NCBI RefSeq assembly: GCF_003148825.1
Contig: NZ_QGGZ01000006.1
Span: 413,087-477,086 of the forward strand
Direction of reading: 5' to 3'
DNA: 64,000 bases
Source of the DNA: Streptomyces sp. CG 926
GTDB lineage: Bacteria > Actinomycetota > Actinomycetes > Streptomycetales > Streptomycetaceae
In this document: one piece after another, positions 42,685 to 53,533 of the stretch
Layout: every line of letters starts with the position of its first letter
How positions within the stretch are numbered: position 1 is the first letter of the stretch
The notes under the pieces: generated by a model
Seen by the model: only the letters and a program-made list of their open reading frames with translations
What the model was told of the DNA's origin: nothing
The model's database searches: none
Program-made: the position numbers and the translations under genes

Positions 42685-42717
42685 ACGTGTGCCGTGGCAC
42701 GCCGGGGCCGGTCGGGC

Positions 42718-43338
42718 TCAGTGCTCGTCGGCCAGGATCAGGTAGAGCTTCTTGCGGGCGTCGTTGATGACCCCGAGGGCCTTCTCGCGCTGCTGGGGCG
42801 AGCCGGTCTTGAAGACCTGCCCGAATGCCTCCATCAGGCCGATGCCGGCCGTCCGGACCTCCTGCATCGCCTCGAAGTCGAAGCCGCGCCCGGCATCCGC
42901 CCAGGGGGCGTCCGGACCCGACTCGGCCTCGGTGCGGCCCGCGTCGGTGAGCGTGAACAGCTTCTTGCCGCCCTCGCTCGCACTCGTGATGAGCCCCTCG
43001 TCCTCGAGCAGCTGCAGGGTCGGGTAGACCGACCCCGGGCTGGGCTTCCACGCCCCGCCGCTTCGCTCGCCGATCTCCTGGATCATCTCGTAGCCGTGCA
43101 TCGGCCGGTCGGCGAGCAGCGCCAGGATCGAGGCGCGCACATCGCCGCGCCGGGCCCGGCCCCGCGGTCCACCCCGTCCGCCGCGGCCACCGAAGGGGCC
43201 TCCGCCGAAGGGCGGCCCGAACGGGCCGAAGGCGGCGCGCCGCCCCATGAAGCCCTCCCGACGATCGGGCCCGCAGTGGTCGTGGCCCCGTCCGTGGTCA
43301 TGGCCGTGGTCGTGTCCGTGCTGTCCGTGTGAACGCAT
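42718..43338 (-). CDS. PadR-family regulator with His-rich N-terminus
   Basis: Protein of 206 aa. Residues 3-22 contain nine His in an HG/HDH pattern, then a Gly/Phe/Pro-rich linker to about 72. The PadR winged helix spans about 76-150 (DVRASILALLADRPMHGYEMI, PSPGSVYPTLQLLEDEGLI, LTDAGR) with a C-terminal dimerisation helix. His tails like this can bind Ni, Zn or Cu; metal sensing is inferred. The ATG at 43338 has AAAGGAG seven bases before it. A strong promoter and two dyads lie upstream, typical for autoregulation. Confidence 0.88.
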   Translation of the reverse strand: MRSHGQHGHDHGHDHGRGHDHCGPDRREGFMGRRAAFGPFGPPFGGGPFGGRGGRGGPRGRARRGDVRASILALLADRPMHGYEMIQEIGERSGGAWKPSPGSVYPTLQLLEDEGLITSASEGGKKLFTLTDAGRTEAESGPDAPWADAGRGFDFEAMQEVRTAGIGLMEAFGQVFKTGSPQQREKALGVINDARKKLYLILADEH

Positions 43339-43371
43339 GACTGCGCTCCTTTCGTCACGTTGTCGTCTGTG

Positions 43372-43387
43372 CATCGGTTGTCCGATG
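43372..43387. promoter_or_regulatory. CATCGG-TTGT-CCGATG dyad, padR leader
   Basis: Perfect 6-bp arms around four bases, between the padR -10 and the start codon; consistent with PadR-type autorepression. Confidence 0.5.
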
Positions 43388-43392
43388 TCTCC

Positions 43393-43431
43393 ACTATCGG
43401 CGACGGCTCGCGATGTGTCAACGATATATCG
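43393..43431 (-). promoter_or_regulatory. padR promoter
   Basis: Minus strand -35 TTGACA (43421-43416), 17-bp spacer, -10 GATAGT (43398-43393): close to the housekeeping consensus. A 10-bp palindrome CGATATATCG (43422-43431) abuts the -35. Confidence 0.65.
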
Positions 43432-43517
43432 GAATGCATCGGCGTATGGTCGTGCCGCCCAGGCCCGCGCCCCGCCGCCGCTCCCCCTCCGTCAGAGGTG
43501 GCCGCCATCATGGGGAC

Positions 43518-43862
43518 ATGACCGACCCGCATGTGACCGGCGCCGATGCTTGGCTGCTCCACCACGGCGACCGCGTGATCGCCCGGCTGACCGTGACCGG
43601 CTCCGACATGCCCTGGACCCACGCCGAGGTCGAGCCCCTGACCGGCTTCGAAGAGTTCCGCCCCCTCTTCGTCGAGCAGGAGCGGGCTGTCGACGACGAG
43701 GACTGGGAGCGGGCCGACGCCTGCTACACCCGGATCCGTGGTGCGCTCTCGATGACGTTTCCCGACGGCGGCCCGGTCGCCGAGTTCATGCTGCGCGTCC
43801 ACGACGACGGCACCGCCGGATGGCGTTGGCACGACGAGCCCTTCGACACGACGAACCCGTGA
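43518..43862 (+). CDS. conserved-type hypothetical protein
   Basis: Soluble protein of 114 aa starting MTDPHVTGADAWLLHHGD. An alpha/beta protein with LTVTGSDMPWTHAEVEP, FEEFRPLFVEQER and a final WRWHDEPFDTT. It resembles Streptomyces proteins of unknown function. ATG at 43518 preferred over an out-of-frame ATG eight bases earlier. No operon partner. Confidence 0.65.
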   Translation: MTDPHVTGADAWLLHHGDRVIARLTVTGSDMPWTHAEVEPLTGFEEFRPLFVEQERAVDDEDWERADACYTRIRGALSMTFPDGGPVAEFMLRVHDDGTAGWRWHDEPFDTTNP

Positions 43863-44003
43863 CACGCCGACCCCGCCGTCTCCGGGACGCGCGAACCGGG
43901 CGTCAGGCGTCGCCTCGGACCGACAAGGCCCTGGTCAGGTGGCATCGCTCCGCCAGACCGCCCGCGCGCCGGCGCGACCGGGCCAGACACCCCCGATTGG
44001 CCT

Positions 44004-44033
44004 TTGTCGACGATCAAGAAATCGTCCTACCGT
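44004..44033 (+). promoter_or_regulatory. phzF-like gene promoter, leaderless type
   Basis: -35 TTGTCG (44004-44009), 18-bp spacer, -10 TACCGT (44028-44033). The spacer contains a GACGAT-N6-ATCGTC dyad (44009-44026). Transcription would start about at the ATG of 44040. Confidence 0.45.
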
Positions 44034-44039
44034 CGGGGC

Positions 44040-44882
44040 ATGCGCATCCGAATCGTCGACGCCTTCACCGACCGCCCCTTCCACGGGAACCCCGCCGGAG
44101 TCCTGCTCCTCGACACCGCGTTCCCCCCGGACGCCTGGCTGCAGCAGGTCGCCTGCGAGATGAACCTCTCCGAGACCGCGTTCGCCCACCCCCTGCCGCC
44201 CGGTGGGGACGCCGACTGGGCGCTGCGCTGGTTCACCCCGGCCGCCGAGGTCGACATGTGCGGCCACGCCACCCTCGCGACCGCGCACGTACTGGCCACC
44301 GGCGGGCTCGCCACGGGGCTGATCCGCTTCTCCGCGCGCTGCGGCGTCCTCACCGCCGAGGTGGCCGAGGACGGCACGATCACCATGGACTTCCCGACGT
44401 CCTCGCTCACCCCGGTGCCGCCGCCGGCCGCCGTGGACCACGCGCTCGGCGGCCCCCCGATCCTCTCCGTGCACGACACCGCCGACCACATCGGCGACCT
44501 CGTCGTCGAGCTCGCCGACGAGAAGACCGTGCGCGAGCTGGAACCGGACCACGCGGCCCTGCGCGCCTTCGCCCGGCGAGGGGTGATCGTCACCGCGCCC
44601 GCCGAGGATCCCTCCCTCGGGTACGACTTCGTCTCCCGCGGCTTCTTCCCCGCCTTCGGGATCGACGAGGACCCGGTCACCGGAAGCGCCCACACGGCGC
44701 TCGCCCCGTTCTGGGCGGAGCGGTTGGGTCGCACCGAGCTGACCGGTCTCCAGGGCGGCGCGCGGCGCGGTCTCGTACGGGTGAGGCTGGCGGGCGACCG
44801 TACTCTGCTGACCGGCCGGGCCGTCACCGTCGTCGACGGCGAGCTCCTCGCGCCGCCGCCCGGCGTCGGACCGACGGGGTGA
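44040..44882 (+). CDS. PhzF-family isomerase
   Basis: PhzF/PhzC-type protein of 280 aa, two related barrel halves. NLSETAF places the catalytic Glu at residue 45, as in PhzF; CGHATLATAHVL near 79 and EDPVTGSAHTALAPFW near 212 are the family motifs. Outside phenazine clusters these are epimerase/isomerase relatives of unknown substrate. No phenazine genes are nearby, so no symbol is given. ATG adjacent to a likely leaderless promoter. Confidence 0.88.
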   Translation: MRIRIVDAFTDRPFHGNPAGVLLLDTAFPPDAWLQQVACEMNLSETAFAHPLPPGGDADWALRWFTPAAEVDMCGHATLATAHVLATGGLATGLIRFSARCGVLTAEVAEDGTITMDFPTSSLTPVPPPAAVDHALGGPPILSVHDTADHIGDLVVELADEKTVRELEPDHAALRAFARRGVIVTAPAEDPSLGYDFVSRGFFPAFGIDEDPVTGSAHTALAPFWAERLGRTELTGLQGGARRGLVRVRLAGDRTLLTGRAVTVVDGELLAPPPGVGPTG

Positions 44883-44926
44883 GGACGGAGCACGGGCGCG
44901 GGGCCCGCCGGCCGGCCCGGATCGGC

Positions 44927-45655
44927 TCAGCCCTCGGGCCCGCCTCCGTCACCGTTCGACCGCGGCGTCCTCCGCGCCGCCTTCCGCGCCTTCGCGTCGG
45001 CCTTCGCGCGGGCGGCGCTCCGCCGCTTCTCCTCCTGCTCCATCCAGGCGTCCGAGTCGATCCGCTTGCGGTAGACCTGCGCCGGCTCGGCCGCGCCGAG
45101 GTGCACCGTCCATCCCCACAGGACGGCGGACACGACGAAGAGGACGCCCGCCACGCCCAGATAGGTGGCGATCTCCTCGGCCTCGGAGGCGCCTTCCTCG
45201 TGCATGAAACCGGGTACGCCGGCGATGAGCGCGTTCACCCACCACGCGAGCGCCACGTTGAACAGGACGAGGGAGATCCAGTAGACGACCCGCGCGGTCC
45301 TCGCCGGGCCGCTCAGGTCCCCCAGCAGCAGCAGGCGCCGCAGTGTCACCGGCCCCGTCCGGTGGCGGCCGCCCGTGTCCTGCTTGGCCCGGCGCACCGA
45401 GGCGTAGCACTCGTCCAACCAGCGCCCCGGCTCCGGATCGGGCACCGAGTCGGTCGGCGCCAGCTGCTTGGCCTGGATCCAGCCCGACAGGAACTGGATC
45501 TCCAGCTGCGCCTTCTCCAGGCGCCTGCGGTAGTGGTGGTCGGAGCTACGGGCCTCGCGGCGGTCCCGGATGAGGAGGCTGATGCCGCCCACCAGGCCGG
45601 TGACCACGGGCACCAGGAAGGGCGCGAACGGTACCAGGGTGTCCAGAACAGCCAC
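44927..45655 (-). CDS. two-to-three-pass membrane protein of unknown function
   Basis: Protein of 242 aa: one hydrophobic segment at residues about 8-28, a charged cytoplasmic region with YRRRLEKAQLEIQFLSGWIQ, then two more segments at about 118-150 and 160-190, and a Lys/Ala/Arg-rich C-tail. No conserved catalytic motif. Convergent with the PhzF-like gene and downstream of the CPBP gene (88-nt gap, same strand). Confidence 0.6.
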   Translation of the reverse strand: MAVLDTLVPFAPFLVPVVTGLVGGISLLIRDRREARSSDHHYRRRLEKAQLEIQFLSGWIQAKQLAPTDSVPDPEPGRWLDECYASVRRAKQDTGGRHRTGPVTLRRLLLLGDLSGPARTARVVYWISLVLFNVALAWWVNALIAGVPGFMHEEGASEAEEIATYLGVAGVLFVVSAVLWGWTVHLGAAEPAQVYRKRIDSDAWMEQEEKRRSAARAKADAKARKAARRTPRSNGDGGGPEG

Positions 45656-45743
45656 CGGGTGCGCCTCCTTGCTCGCCTCCAGCGTCGCACCGCCCCGGCG
45701 CCCGGCACCGCCCGGAAGGGCCGATCGGGTGGCCCGCCCCGGG

Positions 45744-46544
45744 TCACGGTGTCGGCAGCCAGCCCACCTTGCCCGCGAGCAGGGCGTACCCGCCGAAGGC
45801 CACGAGGTCGAGGAGCGCGTGCGCGACGACGAGCGGTCCCACCCGGCCCCAGCGCCGGTAGGCGAGGACGAAGACGACGCCCATCACCACGTTGCCGAGG
45901 AAGCCGCCGATGCCCTGGTAGAGGTGGTACGAGCCGCGCAGCACCGAGCTGGCCAGCAGCGCGGCCATCGGCGACCAGCCCAGTTGGCCGAGTCGGCGCA
46001 GCAGGTAGGCCAGCACGATGATCTCCTCCACCACCGCGTTCTGCAGCGCGGAGAGGATCAGTACGGGGAACTTCCACCACACGTCGGGCAGCGCCTCCGG
46101 CACCACCGTGAGGTTGAAACCACCGGCCCGGGCACCCAGGTAGAAGGCCAGCCCGGCGCTGCCGATCCCGGCCGCGACGAGGGCGCCCCGGCCCAGGTCC
46201 CACCAGGGTCGGGTGCGGTCGAAGCCCAGTACCCGCAGCCCGGGGGCACCCTCGCGGGTCAGCAGGTGCGCCACCAGCAGGACCGGCACCAGGGCGCTCG
46301 CGATGCCGAACAGCTGCCAGGCGAGGTCCAGCCAGGGCCGGCCCGGGGCGTAGGAGCCGTTGAGCGTGGCCGCCTGGTCCTTGAGGCCGCCGGGCTTGGT
46401 GAGCGAGCCGATGAAGCTGATCAGCGCCGAGACCCCGCTCGCGCCCAGCGACAGCGCGAGGACGAGCAGCGTCTCGGTGCGCAGCAGGCTCCGCCGCCCG
46501 TCCTCGTCCAGTTCCACGAACACCGGCTCCGGCTCCGTCCGCAC
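45744..46544 (-). CDS. CPBP-family intramembrane metalloprotease
   Basis: Abi/CPBP protein of 266 aa with about eight membrane segments. Motif 1 EEIIVLAYLLRRL (near 164), motif 2 SYHLYQGIGGFLGNVVMG (near 194) and motif 3 AHALLDLVAF (near 234) carry the Glu/His metal ligands of this family, which cleaves prenyl-type or membrane substrates and sometimes gives bacteriocin self-immunity. No bacteriocin genes adjacent. ATG or GTG at 46544; the start is not certain. Confidence 0.88.
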   Translation of the reverse strand: MRTEPEPVFVELDEDGRRSLLRTETLLVLALSLGASGVSALISFIGSLTKPGGLKDQAATLNGSYAPGRPWLDLAWQLFGIASALVPVLLVAHLLTREGAPGLRVLGFDRTRPWWDLGRGALVAAGIGSAGLAFYLGARAGGFNLTVVPEALPDVWWKFPVLILSALQNAVVEEIIVLAYLLRRLGQLGWSPMAALLASSVLRGSYHLYQGIGGFLGNVVMGVVFVLAYRRWGRVGPLVVAHALLDLVAFGGYALLAGKVGWLPTP

Positions 46545-46670
46545 GCCCGACTCCGTCCTGCCATCCCGTTGCGATCACCCCATACTGCCTCCTCGGCGGA
46601 CCGGGAGGATCACTGCGGGGCCATCACCGGGATCACCGGGTGCAGCGGACGGGGCCGGGCTCGCGGCCGA

Positions 46671-48203
46671 TCAGCGGGCGGCGGGCACCGAGGCCCTCAC
46701 CTCCTCCGTCAGCCCGACCGGCCAGGTGTGCACCGGTTCGCCCTTGTGCATCAGCTCGGTGTACCGCCGGGTCGTCGCGGCCAGCGCCTCGTCCCGCTCC
46801 AGTCCGGCGGCGAGCGCCCGGTGATAGGTGTCCACCTGCCAGGTCGCCCCGTTCACCCGGCGCCGGCAGCGTTCCTCGATGATGCCGAGGTAGTGGTCCC
46901 GGTCCGCGGGCTCGATGCCCCAGGCGTCCAGCCCCGCCGCCGCCATGGGCAGCAGCTCGTCCAGGACCAGCCGTACGGCGGGCACGCTCGCCAGCCCCCC
47001 GGCCCGGCCCCGGCGCGGCCACCGCAGCCGGGCGTCGATCCCGTACCGGCAGGCCGCGTCGAAGTTCGCCTCCGCCTCGGCGAAGGGCAGCCGGGTCCAC
47101 ACCGGTCGCGCCTCGTCCGCGAGGGTGCGTACGAGTCCGTAGTAGAAGGCGGCGTTGGCGACGACGTCGGCGACGGTGGGTCCGGCCGGCAGCACCCGGT
47201 TCTCCACCCGCAGGTGCGGCACCCCGTCGGCGACCCCGTACACGGGCCGGTTCCACCGGTAGACGGTGCCGTTGTGCAGGACCAGTTCCTGCAGCCCCGG
47301 TACCCCGCCCTCGGCCAGCACCCGCAGCGGCTCCTCCTCGTCGCAGATGGGCAACAGGGCGGGGAAGTAGCGGACGTTCTCGGCGAAGAGCTCGTACGCC
47401 GAGTCCACCCACCGCTCCCCGAACCAGGTGCGCGGACGCACGCCCTGCGCTTGGAGCTCGGGCGGCCTGGTGTCGGTGGCCTGTGTGAACAGCGGCGGCC
47501 GCGACTCGCGCCACAGCTCACGGCCGAACAGGAAGGGCGAGTTGGCGCCGACGGCTATCTGTACGGCGGCCACCGCCTGCGCGGCGTTCCACACTGCCGA
47601 GAACCGCGCCGGAGTCACCTGCAGGTGCAGTTGTACGGAGGTGCAGGCGGCCTCCGGCACGATCGACCCGGAGGTCCAGATCAGCCGTTCGACGCCGTCG
47701 ATGTCGAGCGTGAAGTCCTCCCCGCGCATCATCAGGATCTGCTCGTTGAGCAGCGAGTAGCGGTCCACCGCCGAGAGGTTCGCGGTGACCAGGTCCGCGC
47801 GGGAGATCGTCGGCAGAATGCCGATCATCACCACTCCGGCGTCGATCTCCGCGGCCTTCCGGTGGGCATAGCCCAGCCCGGCGCTGAGTTCCTCGGCGAG
47901 CTGGTCGAATACCCGGCCGCCGAGCCGGTGCGGAAGGACGTTCACCTCCAGATTGAACATTCCCAGTTCGGTCTGGAAATCGGTGCTCGCAATCCGCTCC
48001 AGCACCTGGGCATTCACCATTCTCGGCATCCCGTCGGCACCCGCGAGATTCAGCTCGATCTCCAGTCCCATCATGTTCTTGGGACGATCGAACCTCTTCT
48101 CCGCCAGGAGCCGCTCCAGTCCCTCCAGACACTCGTGGAGCTTCCTTCGATACCGCTGCCGATCGGACAGGTCGAATCCGCCTGCCACGACCTTCTCCCC
48201 CAT
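46671..48203 (-). CDS. glutamate-cysteine ligase family protein (GCS2)
   Basis: Protein of 510 aa with a GCS2 fold. MMGLEIELNLAGADGMPRMVN near 44 has the metal-binding Glu pair (ExExN). FNLEVNVLPHRLGG near 90, SVQLHLQVTP and LRVENRVLPAGPTVADVVANAAFYYGL near 335 are further family blocks. Such enzymes join glutamate to an amine or cysteine; actinomycetes use them in ergothioneine (EgtA) or related pathways, but this one is longer than EgtA and no egt genes are nearby. ATG at 48203 with GGAGGG eight bases upstream; longer in-frame ORF sequence is not needed. Confidence 0.85.
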   Translation of the reverse strand: MGEKVVAGGFDLSDRQRYRRKLHECLEGLERLLAEKRFDRPKNMMGLEIELNLAGADGMPRMVNAQVLERIASTDFQTELGMFNLEVNVLPHRLGGRVFDQLAEELSAGLGYAHRKAAEIDAGVVMIGILPTISRADLVTANLSAVDRYSLLNEQILMMRGEDFTLDIDGVERLIWTSGSIVPEAACTSVQLHLQVTPARFSAVWNAAQAVAAVQIAVGANSPFLFGRELWRESRPPLFTQATDTRPPELQAQGVRPRTWFGERWVDSAYELFAENVRYFPALLPICDEEEPLRVLAEGGVPGLQELVLHNGTVYRWNRPVYGVADGVPHLRVENRVLPAGPTVADVVANAAFYYGLVRTLADEARPVWTRLPFAEAEANFDAACRYGIDARLRWPRRGRAGGLASVPAVRLVLDELLPMAAAGLDAWGIEPADRDHYLGIIEERCRRRVNGATWQVDTYHRALAAGLERDEALAATTRRYTELMHKGEPVHTWPVGLTEEVRASVPAAR

Positions 48204-48690
48204 CGAAGCGTCCCTCCTCGAGTGGGCCTGGCCCGTGACACCCAGGCGCGCGTTACGGTCGATGATGCCCCGGCAGCGTGATCCATAACGCGCGGGGGGC
48301 GTGCGTGACCAGGAGCGCGCGCCGGTTTGGCCGAAGGGCGCTTCGGCACATTCACCTGGCAAGTCGCGGTATGCAAATTCCGCTTCGACTTTGCCTTGTT
48401 GGGATAACCGACGCTTTCCAGCCGAGCCCCCGTCCGGTAACCTCCGAGGTCAGCGCGACATGTTCGCGTGCATCCGGCATGAATGCCATGTCAGCGGGTC
48501 CGGTAAGCGCCTTGCCGGCAATAGCCGGGACAGCTAGCCGAAACACTGCGTGAACACATGTCGTATAAACTCCGCAAACGAGGCAGAGAGTTGGCGCGCG
48601 GCCATTGCCCCTCGGCCCCCCTCTGGCCCCAGAATGCGAGTCCGCACCTGCCCCCGTTCCACCGGTCTCCCAAGTGAGAGGCGACCCACC
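48204..48690. other. 487-bp intergenic region, divergent promoters
   Basis: No convincing gene. Contains a TTGCCGGCAA palindrome near 48513, a GACATG...CATGTC long dyad (48457-48492, with inner GCAT...ATGC) and, before the next gene, GAAAC-N17-CGTAT (48540-48566) resembling an ECF-sigma promoter. The size suggests an elaborately regulated gene on at least one side. Confidence 0.4.
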
Positions 48691-49311
48691 ATGCCGCTGC
48701 ATGTCCCTCCGGCTCCCGCGCCCGCCCTGCGCAGCGTCCTCGCGGCACTCGGTTCCCCCACCGCCGTCCACGAGGCGCACACCCCGGCCCTGCGCGCGAT
48801 CCAGGGGCCGCTGACCGCCGAACTCCCCCTTCCGGTCCACGTCCTCGACCGGTTGGGCATGTCCAACCTCGCGGCCGGTGGCAGGCCCCCGCGTACCCGG
48901 CTCACCGGTTGGCGGTTCCTGATCCGCAGCGGGGACCGCTACGTCGCGGCGGCCGACACCCGACTGACTCCCGACGGCTGGGTCTTCTCCCATTTCTTCG
49001 AGGGCCCCTACGTCGCGGCCACCGAACGCGCCCTGCGCCAGGCGGAGTCCCTCACGACCGGCTACCAGCCACGGCTGCTGTCGGTACCGGAGCTCTACAT
49101 GCTGACCCTGTGGCTGCACGGGGCGGTGGGCGCCGACGCCGCCGCCGGACTGCCGGCCGGCGAGGACCTGCTGGTACCCCTCGCCCCGGCCCCGCCCGGC
49201 ATCGCCGCGTACCGGCCGCATCCGGTCTCCGAGCTGTTGCCCGTACTGACCCGCCGGCTGACCCCGGCACCGGCGGCGGCGCCCTCCTCCCTGGCCGCGC
49301 CCGCCGCCTGA
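48691..49311 (+). CDS. conserved-type hypothetical protein
   Basis: Soluble protein of 206 aa starting MPLHVPPAPAPALRSVLAAL. Middle part GWRFLIRSGDRYVAAADTRLTPDGWVFSHFFEGPYVAATERAL is beta-rich; LSVPELYMLTLWLH near 135 looks amphipathic; the C-terminal 30 residues are Ala/Pro. No domain recognised. GAGAGG lies 10 bases before the ATG. A preceding 487-bp regulatory region points to controlled expression. Confidence 0.65.
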   Translation: MPLHVPPAPAPALRSVLAALGSPTAVHEAHTPALRAIQGPLTAELPLPVHVLDRLGMSNLAAGGRPPRTRLTGWRFLIRSGDRYVAAADTRLTPDGWVFSHFFEGPYVAATERALRQAESLTTGYQPRLLSVPELYMLTLWLHGAVGADAAAGLPAGEDLLVPLAPAPPGIAAYRPHPVSELLPVLTRRLTPAPAAAPSSLAAPAA

Positions 49312-49475
49312 CCCGAATCACCCATTCGGCCTAGTCCACCCGGGCCACTTGCGAACCATCCGAAATGACAGGGGAGTTGGCCTGAACCGCCCGCACGGGT
49401 GATGCGTCATCAATCTGTGAGGACAGCTGCCGGGAAATACCTGCGAAGCGGCTGTCATGGGGGAAGACTGATGAC

Positions 49476-49503
49476 ACGCTCCCCGCGGGTGCGGGGATGA
49501 CCC
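49476..49503. repeat. single CRISPR type I-E-like repeat
   Basis: 28 bp with core CTCCCCGC-GGGT-GCGGGGATGA: 6-bp stem CCCCGC/GCGGGG, four-base loop and GGATGA flank, the form of actinomycete type I-E direct repeats. No second copy or spacer is present within 200 bp, so it is not an array. Confidence 0.35.
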
Positions 49504-49572
49504 AGGGGGACGGCCATGAATCACGCATCGAGCCGTAGCACACAGACCACACCGCAGCGAAAGAACGCATCC

Positions 49573-49761
49573 ATGTGCCAGCACCAGCCAGCCTGCCCGT
49601 CAGCCGAATCCGCCGACCGGGAGGCCGCGCGCCCGGTGGCCAACCACCCGGAGCAGGGCTGGAGCCTGCTGTGCAATGGTGTCCTGCTCTTCGAGGACAC
49701 CGGTGAACTGCTGCCGGACGGCCAGATCATCGCCCCGCACCGCCCGCTCGCGGCGGCCTAG
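49573..49761 (+). CDS. DUF5999-family small protein
   Basis: Protein of 62 aa starting MCQHQPACPSAESADREAAR and containing the block WSLLCNGVLLFEDTGELLPDGQIIAPHRP, recognisable as DUF5999, a family common in Streptomyces. Three Cys near the N-terminus and one more in SLLCNG could bind metal. The ATG at 49573 gives the family start; an in-frame ATG at 49516 adds a low-complexity leader and is not used. A strong terminator follows. Confidence 0.85.
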   Translation: MCQHQPACPSAESADREAARPVANHPEQGWSLLCNGVLLFEDTGELLPDGQIIAPHRPLAAA

Positions 49762-49797
49762 GCGATCGAGCTGTCCGACCGACCGTAGAACGACGAA

Positions 49798-49832
49798 GGG
49801 GCCGGTCCGGGAGAATCTCCCGGACCGGCCCC
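49798..49832. terminator. bidirectional terminator, DUF5999/gcvP
   Basis: Perfect 16-bp arms beginning GGGGCCGGTCCGGGAG with a 3-nt loop, lying between the convergent DUF5999 and gcvP genes, 10 nt past the gcvP stop. Confidence 0.85.
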
Positions 49833-49841
49833 TCACTCATG

Positions 49842-52727
<2,886 letters not shown>

Positions 52728-52796
52728 GTACGGAGGCCTCCTGGTCGTATGACCTGCGAGGGGCACCACGGCGCGGGCACCCGGACGGCCTCCCCC

Positions 52797-53013
52797 TCTG
52801 TCATCTGCACCTGAGAGTTTCACCGGAGCCACGGGGGTCTCCCGAGGATCCGGCTTTCACCGTCGGTGAGGAGGGGGACCGGCACTGCGCCCGGTACCCG
52901 CCCTGCTTTCCAGAGTGGCCTCGTCCGTGCGGTACGTATGCCTGAGAGATTCCGGGGAGGATTTGCTCCTTCGGCGCCTCCGTCTTGTTCACTCGGAGGA
53001 CTCTCCCGCACAG
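52797..53013 (-). promoter_or_regulatory. tandem glycine riboswitch upstream of gcvP
   Basis: On the minus strand two aptamers are visible: GCGGGAGAG at the 5' side (near 53010), with CTCAGGCA near 52935, then a second with GAAACTCTCAGGTGCAGATGACAGAG near 52820-52797 (quoted in parts: CTCTCAGGTGC, GATGACAGAG). Two copies each of the conserved GGAGAG/TCTCAGG cores mark the tandem class. It activates glycine cleavage when glycine is plentiful. It ends 70 nt before the ATG. Confidence 0.92.
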
Positions 53014-53130
53014 GGTCGACAGCCGTTCACCAGCGTACCAGCGAGGATCTGGACCCTCCCCGAGTGGCCTCTGCTGCGGATATGCACTTCTGTAGTCATT
53101 ACGGAGCAGTTGCGACCTTTTGGAGGGACC

Positions 53131-53496
53131 GTGCAGACCGACATCGATCCGCGCAGCCTGATCGGCCGCAAGGCGTTCGACCGCAATGGCACCAAGATCG
53201 GCACGATCGACGAGGTCTACCTCGACGATGCCACGGGCGTCCCGGAGTGGGCCGCGGTCCGGACGGGGCTCTTCAGCCGGGACGCGTTCGTTCCGCTGGA
53301 GCCGAGCGAGCTGGTGGACGACACCCTGCGGGTGCCCTTCGAACGCGCCCTGATCAGGGACGCGCCGGACTTCGGAGTCGGGCGCCACCTCTCCCCCGAA
53401 CAGGAGCTGCAGCTCTACCACCACTACGGACTGGACACGACCCTGCCGGCGGACTTCAACCGCGACTTCGGCCGCCTGGCGGGTGACGAGAGCTGA
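53131..53496 (+). CDS. PRC-barrel domain protein
   Basis: PRC-barrel protein of 121 aa. SLIGRKAFDRNGTKIGTIDEVYLDDATGVPEWAAVRTGLF is the domain (residues about 9-48, in pieces) with AFVPLEPSEL and VPFERALIRDAP, then a tail LSPEQELQLYHHYGLD. PRC-barrels fold onto RNA or protein partners (RimM, photosynthetic reaction centre); a stress or envelope role has been proposed for stand-alone versions. GTG start with TTGGAGGG. Divergent from gcvP's riboswitch. Confidence 0.85.
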   Translation: MQTDIDPRSLIGRKAFDRNGTKIGTIDEVYLDDATGVPEWAAVRTGLFSRDAFVPLEPSELVDDTLRVPFERALIRDAPDFGVGRHLSPEQELQLYHHYGLDTTLPADFNRDFGRLAGDES

Positions 53497-53533
53497 GCCG
53501 AGCCCCCTCACGGTCTTCCCGCACGGTCTTCCC

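Noticed and set aside
44040..44882. Phenazine biosynthesis locus
   Set aside because: Only a PhzF-family gene is present; no other phz genes are in the window.
45744..46544. Bacteriocin immunity system
   Set aside because: CPBP family member, but no precursor peptide or modifying enzyme is adjacent.
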